Translations under genes and position numbers: made by a program
Shown: positions 25,565 to 33,751 of the stretch, piece after piece
Numbering within the stretch: position 1 is the stretch's first letter
How the letters are laid out: the number at the start of each line of letters is the position of its first letter
The notes under the pieces: model-generated
Database searches by the model: none
What the model was told of the DNA's origin: nothing
Seen by the model: the letters and a program-made list of their open reading frames with translations, nothing else
From: Hyphomicrobiales bacterium
Lineage (GTDB): Bacteria; Pseudomonadota; Alphaproteobacteria; Rhizobiales; Xanthobacteraceae
Assembly: GCA_019243195.1 (NCBI GenBank)
Contig: JAFAUQ010000057.1
Coordinates: forward strand, 1-48,004
Reading direction: 5' to 3'
Length of the DNA: 48,004 nucleotides

Positions 25565-27019
25565 GTGAGCGAGCAACGACTGGAAGCGAGATCCTGGACG
25601 CCGGGCGCGGCGGTTCAGTCGGGCAGCGCGCCGGCCGATCGGCAGGGCTGGTTCGACGGCGGGGCCTTGCCGCAGTCCCGAGCGGACGCGCGGTCCGCGC
25701 TGGCGCAGGCTCCCGAGCGCGACTGCGTCGAACCGGATTGGCGGCGCATTCCCGGCTTCCATGAGACCAGCCGCGCCGACTGGGAGAACGTGATCTGGCA
25801 GCGCAAGCACAGCATCAAGAATTTGCGCGAGCTCAAGAATGTGCTCGGCCCGCTATTGCCGGATTCGCTCGCGCAGAGCATCGCGAAGGATCAAGCTGAA
25901 CGCGCGACGATGGGAATTCTCCTGACGCCGCACCTCTTGAATACGATGAACGTGGACAGCCTGTGGAGCGATCCGGTTCGCCGCTACATGCTTCCCGCCT
26001 ACGACGACCGCCTCGCCGAGTGGCCGCATCATCCCAGGGCGTCGAACGACAGCCTTCACGAGCAGGAAATGTGGGCGGTCGAGGGCTTGGTCCACCGATA
26101 TCCCAACAAGGTGCTGGTGGAGTTGCTCTCGACCTGTCCGCAATACTGCGGGCACTGCACCCGCCTGCATCTGGTCGGGAAGGATGTCCCGCAGGTCGCC
26201 AAGGTCAGGTTCGCGACGCCGCCGCGCGACCGGCAGCGCCGCATGATCGAGTACCTGCGCCAGATGCCCGCGGTGCGCGACGTCGTCGTTTCGGGGGGCG
26301 ACGTGGCCAACATGCCGCTCAGCCAATTGGAGCCGTTCGTCAGCGAGTTGCTCGAGATCTCGACAATTCGCGATATCCGGCTCGCTTCCAAAGGATTGAT
26401 CGGACTGCCGCAGCATTACCTCGATGCGAGCGTGGCGGCGGCCTGCCAGCGGCTGGCGCGAAAAGCGCGCGAGCGCGGGGTCAACCTCGCGCTCCACACC
26501 CACGCCAATCACGTTCAGCAGATCACGCCCTTGGTCGCAAAGGCGTCCTCGCTTTTGCTGGAAATCGGATTTCGCGATGTCCGCAATCAAGGCGTCCTGC
26601 TGCGGGGGGTGAATACGACGACCGCCGAATTGCTTCACCTCTGCCTCGCCATGCTCAACCACACCAAGATCATGCCGTACTATTTTTTCATGTGCGACAT
26701 GATCCCGAATGCCGAGCACTGGCGCGTGTCGCTCGCAGAGGCGCAGCAGCTTCAATACGGCCTGATGGGCCTGCTGCCCGGCTTCGCCACCCCGCGCATC
26801 ATCTGCGACGTGCCGATGATCGGAAAGCGCTGGGTGCATCAGGCCGCGAGTTACGATCGCGTGCGCGGAATTTCCTATTGGGTGACCGGTTCTTTCATCC
26901 CCCGCATGGCGAACGGCGAGGAAGCACCGCCGCAACACTACGTATACTACGATCCCATTCACACGCTTCCGCAGGAAGGCCGCGAGTGGTGGAGCGCACA
27001 GTCGCGGGGCGCGCAGTGA
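25565..27019 (+). CDS. KamA-family radical SAM 2,3-aminomutase
   Basis: This protein of about 484 residues resembles lysine 2,3-aminomutase, which moves an alpha-amino group to the beta position using SAM, a 4Fe-4S cluster and PLP. The cluster motif CPQYCGHC is at about residues 191-198, followed by TRLHLVG. SGGDVANMP matches the glycine-rich SAM segment. The PLP lysine corresponds to K in DVPMIGKRWV. At the two lysine-side-chain-binding aspartates of classical KamA, the first is replaced (GVNT in place of GVND) and the second is kept (FMCDM). The substrate may therefore differ from lysine. The GTG start has GGAG seven bases upstream; ATG 25541 is an alternative. It overlaps the next gene by one base. 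Confidence 0.9.
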   Translation: MSEQRLEARSWTPGAAVQSGSAPADRQGWFDGGALPQSRADARSALAQAPERDCVEPDWRRIPGFHETSRADWENVIWQRKHSIKNLRELKNVLGPLLPDSLAQSIAKDQAERATMGILLTPHLLNTMNVDSLWSDPVRRYMLPAYDDRLAEWPHHPRASNDSLHEQEMWAVEGLVHRYPNKVLVELLSTCPQYCGHCTRLHLVGKDVPQVAKVRFATPPRDRQRRMIEYLRQMPAVRDVVVSGGDVANMPLSQLEPFVSELLEISTIRDIRLASKGLIGLPQHYLDASVAAACQRLARKARERGVNLALHTHANHVQQITPLVAKASSLLLEIGFRDVRNQGVLLRGVNTTTAELLHLCLAMLNHTKIMPYYFFMCDMIPNAEHWRVSLAEAQQLQYGLMGLLPGFATPRIICDVPMIGKRWVHQAASYDRVRGISYWVTGSFIPRMANGEEAPPQHYVYYDPIHTLPQEGREWWSAQSRGAQ

Positions 27020-28386
27020 TGTCGCGCGAAGCGGAGGCCGGGCGCGACTACCCGCGGATACGGACACCGCTGCCCGGCCCGCGCGCGCAGGCGATCATCG
27101 CGCACGACGCCGCCTGGTCGTCGACCTCGTATCTCAAGGAGTATCCGCTCGTCATCGCCGGCGGGCGCGGCGCCATGGTGGAGGACGTCGACGGCAACCG
27201 TTATCTCGACTTCATGGCCGGCATCGCGGTGGCGGCGACCGGTTACAATCATCCAGACGTCGTGCGGGCGATCCGCGATCAGGCCGGCAAATTTCTCCAT
27301 ATCTGCGGCAGCGACTTTTATTTCGAAGGGTTTGCCGCATTGGCCGAGTATTTGGCGCGCCGCGCGCCGGGACCGTCGGCGAAGCGAAGCTTTCTCTGCA
27401 ACTCGGGCACCGAGGCGATCGAGTGTGCGATCAAGCTCGCCCGTTTCCACACCAACCGGCCCGCGCTCATCGCCTTCGACGGCGGGTTTCATGGCCGCAG
27501 CTACGGCGCGCTCAGCCTGACCTCGAGCAGGATGCGCCAGCGCCGGCGTTTTGCGCCGTTCCTGCCCGAAGTTCATCACGTTCCCTATCCCGATCCCTAT
27601 CGCATGGGAGGCGCCGACGCGGCGCTCGCCCGCACGATGGCGGCAATCAAGGAACTCTTCGACCGGCACGTTAGTCCGGACGACGTCGCGGCCATCTTCG
27701 TCGAGCCGATCCTGGGCGAGGGGGGCTACGTGGTCCCGCCCGCCGGCTTTCTTCGGTCGCTGCGCGCGTTGTGCGATCGCCACGGCATCCTGCTGGTCGC
27801 CGACGAGGTGCAGAGCGGCGTCGGGCGCACCGGCAAGATGTGGGCGTGCGACTGGGAAGGGGTCGAGCCGGACATTATCACGATGGCGAAAGGCCTCGGT
27901 TCCGGCATGCCGATCGGGGCCGCGGTCGCCAAGGCGTCGGTAATGACGTGGCCGCCGGGCAGTCACGGGTCGACCTTCGGCGGCAATCCGGTCTGCTGCG
28001 CCGCCGCGCTCGCCACGCTATCGATCGTCGAGGCGATGTTACCGCGCGTTGCGGCGACGGGGCAGCGGCTGCTCGCCCAGGCCCAGCGTCTTTATGAGAA
28101 GCACGATTCCGTCGGTGACGTGCGCGGGCGCGGGCTGATGGTCGGCATCGAGCTGGTGAAAGATCGGCGCACGCGCGAACCGGATCCCGATCTGATGGAT
28201 CGCGTGATCGACCGCGGGTTCCGGCATGGGCTGCTGCTGCTCGGGTGCGGGCGCAGCACGCTCCGCATCGCGCCGCCCCTGGTGATCGATGATGACGATG
28301 TCGACACCGGTATGGCGATTCTCGACCGCTGCATCGACGCCGAGACGGCAATTCCCGAGCGCAAGGAGGCCCGCCATGTCCGTTGA
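27019..28386 (+). CDS. Class III (PLP-dependent) aminotransferase, GABA/acetylornithine type
   Basis: This 455-residue aminotransferase transfers an amino group, commonly a terminal (omega) one, between an amine and a keto acid. Visible features are GTEAIECAIKLAR (about 132-144), FHGRSYGALS, the PLP-binding Asp in LLVADEVQSGVGRTG, the Schiff-base Lys at about residue 291 in TMAKGLGSGMP, and GSTFGGNPV. It resembles 4-aminobutyrate aminotransferases. The ATG shares one base with the aminomutase stop codon, and its own 3' end overlaps the oxygenase start at 28376. After a 2,3-aminomutase it could act on the side-chain amine of the rearranged amino acid. That order is inferred. Confidence 0.93.
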   Translation: MSREAEAGRDYPRIRTPLPGPRAQAIIAHDAAWSSTSYLKEYPLVIAGGRGAMVEDVDGNRYLDFMAGIAVAATGYNHPDVVRAIRDQAGKFLHICGSDFYFEGFAALAEYLARRAPGPSAKRSFLCNSGTEAIECAIKLARFHTNRPALIAFDGGFHGRSYGALSLTSSRMRQRRRFAPFLPEVHHVPYPDPYRMGGADAALARTMAAIKELFDRHVSPDDVAAIFVEPILGEGGYVVPPAGFLRSLRALCDRHGILLVADEVQSGVGRTGKMWACDWEGVEPDIITMAKGLGSGMPIGAAVAKASVMTWPPGSHGSTFGGNPVCCAAALATLSIVEAMLPRVAATGQRLLAQAQRLYEKHDSVGDVRGRGLMVGIELVKDRRTREPDPDLMDRVIDRGFRHGLLLLGCGRSTLRIAPPLVIDDDDVDTGMAILDRCIDAETAIPERKEARHVR

Positions 28387-29410
28387 ATCATTGCTCGACC
28401 GCGACGACGAAGCGTCGGCGTTTCTGGTGTGGAGCACCGGAATGCCGGAGCGCAACTTTGTCAGGATCGTCACTTGTCTGTTGCCGGAGTTCGACTTTGT
28501 CGCCTACGCGCGGGATCACCTCGACGAAATAAAGAGCGAGCTGTACGCCTACGGGGCGGTTCTCGTGCGCGGGCTCGCGCCGCGCGCGGAACGTTTCGCG
28601 GCGCTGTGCGACCTGTTCGGTCCGCCGGCGAAACATTCCGAGCTTTCCTCGCTGCGCACGCAACTTGGTCCCGGCATCTATACCTCCACCGACCATCCGG
28701 CCGACCAGAAGATCGTGATGCACAACGAGCAGGCGTATCTGAGCTATTGGCCGAAGGTGATCGGGTTCATGTGCGTGACCCCGGCAAGCCGCGGTGGCCA
28801 GACGCCGATCGCCGATTGCCGGAATTTCGATGCGGAAATCCCGGCCGAACTGGCGCAGCGTCTGCGCAACTTCGGCGTGAAATACGTGCGCAACATCGGC
28901 GCGGAGTCGACGATTCCCTGGAAGACAGTCTTCGCGGTGGAAAGCAAGGAAGAGCTGGAAGCTTATTGCGCGCGCAGGGGCATCGCAGTCTCGTGGCAAC
29001 CGGACGGGACGCCGCGAACCGTCTCCCCGCTGCCCGCCTATCAGAGGCATCCGGTCACGGGAACGGATTGCTTCTTCAACAACATCGTCTCCTCTTCCCA
29101 CTACAGTCTCGCGGCGAAGCAGCAGTACCAGGTCGAGCAGCTGTTCAAGACGGTGCTCGATCACCCGAACACGGTCTTGCTTGGGGACGGAACGCCGCTC
29201 ACGCGCGAAGAGATCGAGGCGCTGCTCGCGGCTTACGACCGGCGGACTTTCCAGTTCGACTGGAAAGAGGGGGACATTCTGATCGCCGACAACCTCATGA
29301 CCGCTCACGCGCGCAACGCCTTCGCGGGCGCACGCAAGGTGATCGTCCGGATCAACGATATTCACGATTCGCTGCAGCACCCGGGCGACCGGGCACCGGA
29401 GGCCGCATGA
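28376..29410 (+). CDS. Fe(II)/2-oxoglutarate-dependent oxygenase, TauD/SyrP-like
   Basis: This 344-residue non-haem iron oxygenase starts at an ATG with AAGGAGG upstream, inside the end of the aminotransferase gene. The facial triad is the HNE of MHNEQAYLSYWP (about 113) and the distal His of MTAHARNAF (about 304), with a following Arg (KVIVRIND) for 2-oxoglutarate. The layout, including the GAVLVRGL segment and ASRGGQTPIADCR, is that of SyrP-type amino acid hydroxylases that act on free or carrier-bound residues in NRPS pathways. Placement directly before the NRPS gene, with an ATGA overlap, supports hydroxylation of an NRPS-bound substrate. Confidence 0.9.
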   Translation: MSVESLLDRDDEASAFLVWSTGMPERNFVRIVTCLLPEFDFVAYARDHLDEIKSELYAYGAVLVRGLAPRAERFAALCDLFGPPAKHSELSSLRTQLGPGIYTSTDHPADQKIVMHNEQAYLSYWPKVIGFMCVTPASRGGQTPIADCRNFDAEIPAELAQRLRNFGVKYVRNIGAESTIPWKTVFAVESKEELEAYCARRGIAVSWQPDGTPRTVSPLPAYQRHPVTGTDCFFNNIVSSSHYSLAAKQQYQVEQLFKTVLDHPNTVLLGDGTPLTREEIEALLAAYDRRTFQFDWKEGDILIADNLMTAHARNAFAGARKVIVRINDIHDSLQHPGDRAPEAA

Positions 29411-32400
29411 CACCGCTGACGAGCCAGCAGCGCCTCCAGCACAAGCTCGGCCTACGTCCGACCGATTGCGCCGTCCTGCAGGTCGGTTTCACCACGGCCT
29501 GCGCCGGCGACGTGGCCGAGCGGCTCGAGCGGTTGTTTGCGCGCCTGCCGAACCGAAGGGTCGAGTTGCGGCCGGCGAGCAAATACGCGGCGCTGCCCAC
29601 GTTCTTCCCATTGAACTCGCCCGACGACGCGGGCGGCACGACCGTCAACGTCGCGGCGACCTCGCGCGACCACCTCGAGATCAGCTTCGCGCCGCTGCTA
29701 TGGGACGTCTTCTCGATCGTGAAAATGGTGCGGGCGGCGCTCGATCCGGAGGGCGCCGAGGCAGCGGCGTTCCAGCACCTCCCATTCGCTCTCCTGCAAG
29801 CGGAGGCATCGCACGCACCCTCGCGTGTCGAGCACGCGCTGGCCGATGGGCTCGGCATCGCGTCACCCAAGCACCGCGATCTCGCCGCCCCCGCTCGCTG
29901 CTGTTTCGCGACCGCTCTCGGCGCCGTCGCCGAGCTTTGCGAGCGCCTCGCCGACGTCCTCGCGACCCGTTGCCTGCAGGCTCCGGCGCTGGTGCGGGAA
30001 CTGCCGGCGGCGCTGGACGCGCCCGGCGCGGTCGGAAACCTGTCCTATTTCGTCGCGTGCGATGACGGCGGACGGCCACGACCGACGAAATCATTGGCCG
30101 ACCAGCTCGCGGGACATTTGCCACTGGCGGCCCGCGCCGACAAGGTCGCCGCCGCGTGTGGGCTCACGATCCTGCCGCATGTCCCGGGCGTCGACCGCGT
30201 CGTGCAGAACCGGGCACCGCGCGCACTCGCGGCTTCCTTTCTTGCCTATCCATCAAAGGCGGAGTTGCACCTCTCCGGCATCTATTCCGTCGCCGACTTC
30301 GATGAGCGGGAAAGCGCGGCGCATTTCGCCGATGTGATGACCGCCCTGCGCGGCGACAATCCGGTCCGTCCGGGTCGCGCCATGGCGAAAGGCAATGGTG
30401 CAAACACGACCATTGCGGAGATGCTCGCCAATGCGTTGGCGACGGCGCCGCATCGCGCCGCGGTGGCGACCGGCGCGCACACCTATAGCCGCGCCGAGTT
30501 GCTGCATGGCGCGCAGGCGATAGCCGCGCTCATCCCTTCCGGCACGCGCCAGATCGGCCTGTGCTGCGCAAATTCGTACGCGTTCGTAGCGGCCGTCGTC
30601 GCCTGTGTTCTGCGCGGGGTTTGTTACCTCCCGCTCGATCCCAAGGCCGGCTCCGTCAAGCTGCGGGACATCGTGTCCCTTTCGTCGCTCGAAGCCGTGT
30701 TGTGCACGGCGGAGACCGAAGCCGCGGCCGCGAGCACGGGCGCCACGCCAATTCTCATTTCCAGCCAGGCGGCCGGATCACGCGAGCCGATCGTTCACGC
30801 GGAGTATCCCGCGCCGATCTATCGCATTCACACCTCCGGTACGACCGGCGCCCCCAAGCCCGTGGACGTGTCGAGCGAGAACTTGCAGGCCCTGTTCAAA
30901 TCGTACGACGACATCGCCCCGGACATTTATCGCTCCACCTGGGGATTCACGTCCTCGATCGGGTTCGATGCGTCGGTCAAACAGTATCTCGGCCCGCTGC
31001 TGTTCGGCGGCACCGTCTTCATCCCGGCGCTGCGCCTCACCGACGACCCGGTGGCAGTGCTGCGGGAATTGAAGGCCAACGGTGTCGGCGTCCTCAACCT
31101 GACGCCACAGTTGCTGCGCATCGCGGTCGACGCCGAGCTGTGCGATTTTCCCTTCGTCCTGGTTTCCGGGGACGTACTGGCGCCGCGGCTGGTCGATGAA
31201 TTCTTTGCGCGCGCGGCGCCCTCGTCACGCCTGGTCAATCTCTACGGCCCGACCGAAACGACGATCAACGCCACTGCGTTTGACGTGTCTCGCAAGTTGC
31301 GTTATCGCTTGGTGCCAATAGGGCGAGCGCTTGCCGGCAGTGCGGTGGAAGTGCAAGACGCTACCGGAAAGCGCCAGCCCTACTGCGCGATCGGTTCGCT
31401 GAAAATCTTCGGCGACATCGTCACCGGCGGGCACGACGGCGTGGACGCAGACCGGTTCGGCTGGCGCGACGGACAGGCGTCTTACGACACCGGCGACCAA
31501 TGCTTCGTTTGGTACGACGATCTGGTCTATTTCGTCGGACGGCGCGACAGCCAGGTCAAGATCAACGGCGTTCGCGTCGACCTGCAGGAGATCGCGCAGC
31601 GGATTCGCGCGTATTTGGACGTGGCAACGTGTTACGTCGCGGTGCAGGGCTCGCGACTGCTCGTCATCCTCCGGCGCGGTGAAGTTGCGGCGGCGGATGA
31701 GCGCATCGCCGAGCTCGGCGACGGCTCCCGCTTCGGCTATGTGGATCTTACGCCCGTGCTGCTCGACGAAATCCCGGTCAACGTCAACGGCAAAGTCGAT
31801 CTCGCGGCGGTGCTCGCGTCGCAGCAACAAGCCATCATCGTCCGCGGCCCCATGGAGGACGCGCTCGATCTCGAAGTGCACACAATGGCGCGCGCCGTCG
31901 CCGACCAGCGCGGGGTTGGAGACCTGGGCATGGATGACAGCCTGTTCGACCACGGGTTCGACAGTCTGCTGACCATGGAGTTCGCGCTCGAGCTCAACAA
32001 CCGCTTCGGCTTGGACCTGCCGCCGAGCAAGATCGTTGCCAACCCGACGCCGCGGCGATTGGCCGAGCTGCTGCGATCGGCACAGCCGACCGCGCGCATG
32101 ATTCACACGATGGGCATCGCCCGGCGCGAACGGCTGTTCGTGCTGCTTCCGCCGGTGCTGGGCAGCGGCCTGATCTTCACGGCCGTCGCGCGCTCGCTGG
32201 CGGCGAGCCATCGGGTGGCGGTGTGCAGTTATCCGAGCAAGGCCGGCACGGCCGATGTCGAGGAGATCGCGCGGGTCATTTTTAGCGAACTGCGCAGCCA
32301 GGGCCTGCCCGGATATCGCGTCGAGATCGTGGGCTACTCCATGGGCGGCAGCGTCGGTTTCGAATTGTGCCGACTTCTCGCCGCCGACTGCGATGTGGCG

Positions 32401-32811
32401 AGCCTCACCATCCTCGATAAGCCGATCGTGCCGCGCGGCGATCTGCGGCGGCAGCAGCAGGCGGGCGAAAAGCTCCTCGACAAGCTGCTGCGCGGCCGTG
32501 AGCCGAGCCAGGCGCTCAAGGCGCAGATGCTGGACGACCTGCGACGCAACATCGACGCCACGTTCCATTATCGCCCGCGCGGGAGCATCGCGGTCCCGGC
32601 GCGGCTGTTTATCTGCACCCAGGAAGAAATTCCGGTGAGGCCGGACGAATGGGCGCCACACCTGCGCGGCGGACTGACGGTCGTCGAACTGCCGTGCCGG
32701 CACGAAGAAGTGCTCGACGAGCCGTATGCGGACACGCTGCTGGCGGCGCTGACTGAAGATTTCGAGGTTTCCACCCCCGTGCGAGTGCGAGAGGAGGCGT
32801 TCGCGCCATGA
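29407..32811 (+). CDS. Single-module NRPS: degenerate condensation-like domain, A, PCP, thioesterase
   Basis: This 1134-residue synthetase starts at ATGA overlapping the oxygenase stop. Residues 1-330 resemble a shortened condensation domain (LTSQQRL at the start, VGNLSYFV later) but lack the HHxxxDG catalytic motif. The adenylation domain spans about 345-810: TSGTTGAPKP (476), NLYGPTETTINAT, SYDTGDQ, GRRDSQVKINGVRVDLQEI and the final Lys in VNVNGKVDL. By hand alignment its ten specificity residues read D-A-K-N-L-S-L-I-N-K, closest to remembered Ser and Cys codes. The carrier domain has its phosphopantetheine Ser at about 853 (FDSL). The thioesterase (about 895-1130) has GYSMGG with nucleophile Ser 978. 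It overlaps the next gene as ATGA. Confidence 0.92.
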   Translation: MTPLTSQQRLQHKLGLRPTDCAVLQVGFTTACAGDVAERLERLFARLPNRRVELRPASKYAALPTFFPLNSPDDAGGTTVNVAATSRDHLEISFAPLLWDVFSIVKMVRAALDPEGAEAAAFQHLPFALLQAEASHAPSRVEHALADGLGIASPKHRDLAAPARCCFATALGAVAELCERLADVLATRCLQAPALVRELPAALDAPGAVGNLSYFVACDDGGRPRPTKSLADQLAGHLPLAARADKVAAACGLTILPHVPGVDRVVQNRAPRALAASFLAYPSKAELHLSGIYSVADFDERESAAHFADVMTALRGDNPVRPGRAMAKGNGANTTIAEMLANALATAPHRAAVATGAHTYSRAELLHGAQAIAALIPSGTRQIGLCCANSYAFVAAVVACVLRGVCYLPLDPKAGSVKLRDIVSLSSLEAVLCTAETEAAAASTGATPILISSQAAGSREPIVHAEYPAPIYRIHTSGTTGAPKPVDVSSENLQALFKSYDDIAPDIYRSTWGFTSSIGFDASVKQYLGPLLFGGTVFIPALRLTDDPVAVLRELKANGVGVLNLTPQLLRIAVDAELCDFPFVLVSGDVLAPRLVDEFFARAAPSSRLVNLYGPTETTINATAFDVSRKLRYRLVPIGRALAGSAVEVQDATGKRQPYCAIGSLKIFGDIVTGGHDGVDADRFGWRDGQASYDTGDQCFVWYDDLVYFVGRRDSQVKINGVRVDLQEIAQRIRAYLDVATCYVAVQGSRLLVILRRGEVAAADERIAELGDGSRFGYVDLTPVLLDEIPVNVNGKVDLAAVLASQQQAIIVRGPMEDALDLEVHTMARAVADQRGVGDLGMDDSLFDHGFDSLLTMEFALELNNRFGLDLPPSKIVANPTPRRLAELLRSAQPTARMIHTMGIARRERLFVLLPPVLGSGLIFTAVARSLAASHRVAVCSYPSKAGTADVEEIARVIFSELRSQGLPGYRVEIVGYSMGGSVGFELCRLLAADCDVASLTILDKPIVPRGDLRRQQQAGEKLLDKLLRGREPSQALKAQMLDDLRRNIDATFHYRPRGSIAVPARLFICTQEEIPVRPDEWAPHLRGGLTVVELPCRHEEVLDEPYADTLLAALTEDFEVSTPVRVREEAFAP

Positions 32812-33740
32812 GGAGAGCCGCCGTCGATCTCGAACCGCGCGCCGCCGCAAGCGCGCGCGAGGCGCCGCCTTTCAGGCCGACCTCGCTCGGCGACGGCGTG
32901 CTGTGGGGCACGCTCGGAATGGTGCTGTTCTCGATGTCGCTGCCGGCGACGCGCTTGGCGGTCGCGGGCTTTGATCCAGTGTTCATCACTGCCGCGCGCG
33001 CAGCCATTGCCGGTTTGCTCTCGGCTGCCGTGCTGGCGGCAGGGCGATCGCCCCGGCCGGCGCGGCGGCACTGGCGCGGACTTCTGATCGTCGCGGCAGG
33101 CGTGATCGTGGGATATCCCTTGTTCACGACCATCGCCCTGCAGCAGGTTCCGGCGGTTCACGGTGCGATCGTCACGGGGCTGTTGCCGGCGGCGACCGCG
33201 GTAGCGGGCGTGCTGTTGGCGCGGGAGCGGCCATCCATCGGATTCTGGCTCGCGGCCGCGGCGGGCCTCGTGGCCGTGCTGATCTTTTCGACGCTGCAGG
33301 GAACGGGCGGCATCTCGACCGCGGATGTCTGGTTGCTGCTGGCGGTGGTGGCGTGCGCGGCGGGTTACGCGGCCGGTGGCGTGCTCTCGCGCGAAATGGG
33401 CGGCCTGTGGGTTATCGGCTGGGCCTTGGTGTTGTGCCTGCCGCTGTCGGTGCCAGTGGCGCTCTTCCAATGGAATGGCACGGCGGCGCTCGCGGCGGGG
33501 CTGCCCGCCTGGGCGGGCGTGCTTTATCTCGCGGTGTTCAGCCAATATTTCGGATTCGTCGCGTGGTATCGCGGGCTGGCGAGCGGCGGTGTCGCGCGCG
33601 TCGGCCAGCTCAAGCTCGCGCAGCCGGTGCTGTCGATGGTGTGGGCCGCCTTGCTGCTCGGCGAGGCGGTGACGGCGTCCGCGGTAGCGGCGGCGGCCGC
33701 GGTTCTCGCCTGCGTGGTGATGACGCAACGAGCGCGGTAG
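32808..33740 (+). CDS. EamA/DMT-family transporter
   Basis: This 310-residue membrane protein has about ten hydrophobic segments arranged as two EamA repeats (about residues 28-155 and 170-305). The first repeat has RAAIAGLLSA and QQVPAVHGAIVTGLLPAATA; the second ends QLKLAQPVLSMVWAALLLGEAVT, a typical EamA close. These are mostly exporters of metabolites and amino acids. The ATG overlaps the NRPS stop codon, so it is co-translated with the NRPS. It probably exports the product or an intermediate. It is the second transporter of the cluster, after the one at 23795. Confidence 0.92.
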   Translation: MRRAAVDLEPRAAASAREAPPFRPTSLGDGVLWGTLGMVLFSMSLPATRLAVAGFDPVFITAARAAIAGLLSAAVLAAGRSPRPARRHWRGLLIVAAGVIVGYPLFTTIALQQVPAVHGAIVTGLLPAATAVAGVLLARERPSIGFWLAAAAGLVAVLIFSTLQGTGGISTADVWLLLAVVACAAGYAAGGVLSREMGGLWVIGWALVLCLPLSVPVALFQWNGTAALAAGLPAWAGVLYLAVFSQYFGFVAWYRGLASGGVARVGQLKLAQPVLSMVWAALLLGEAVTASAVAAAAAVLACVVMTQRAR

Positions 33741-33751
33741 CGCCGCGAAGT

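Noticed and set aside
31225-32850. 541-codon minus-strand frame opposite the NRPS
   Set aside because: Antisense to the PCP and thioesterase domains, which have intact motifs; its composition is an Arg/His/Gln-rich shadow.
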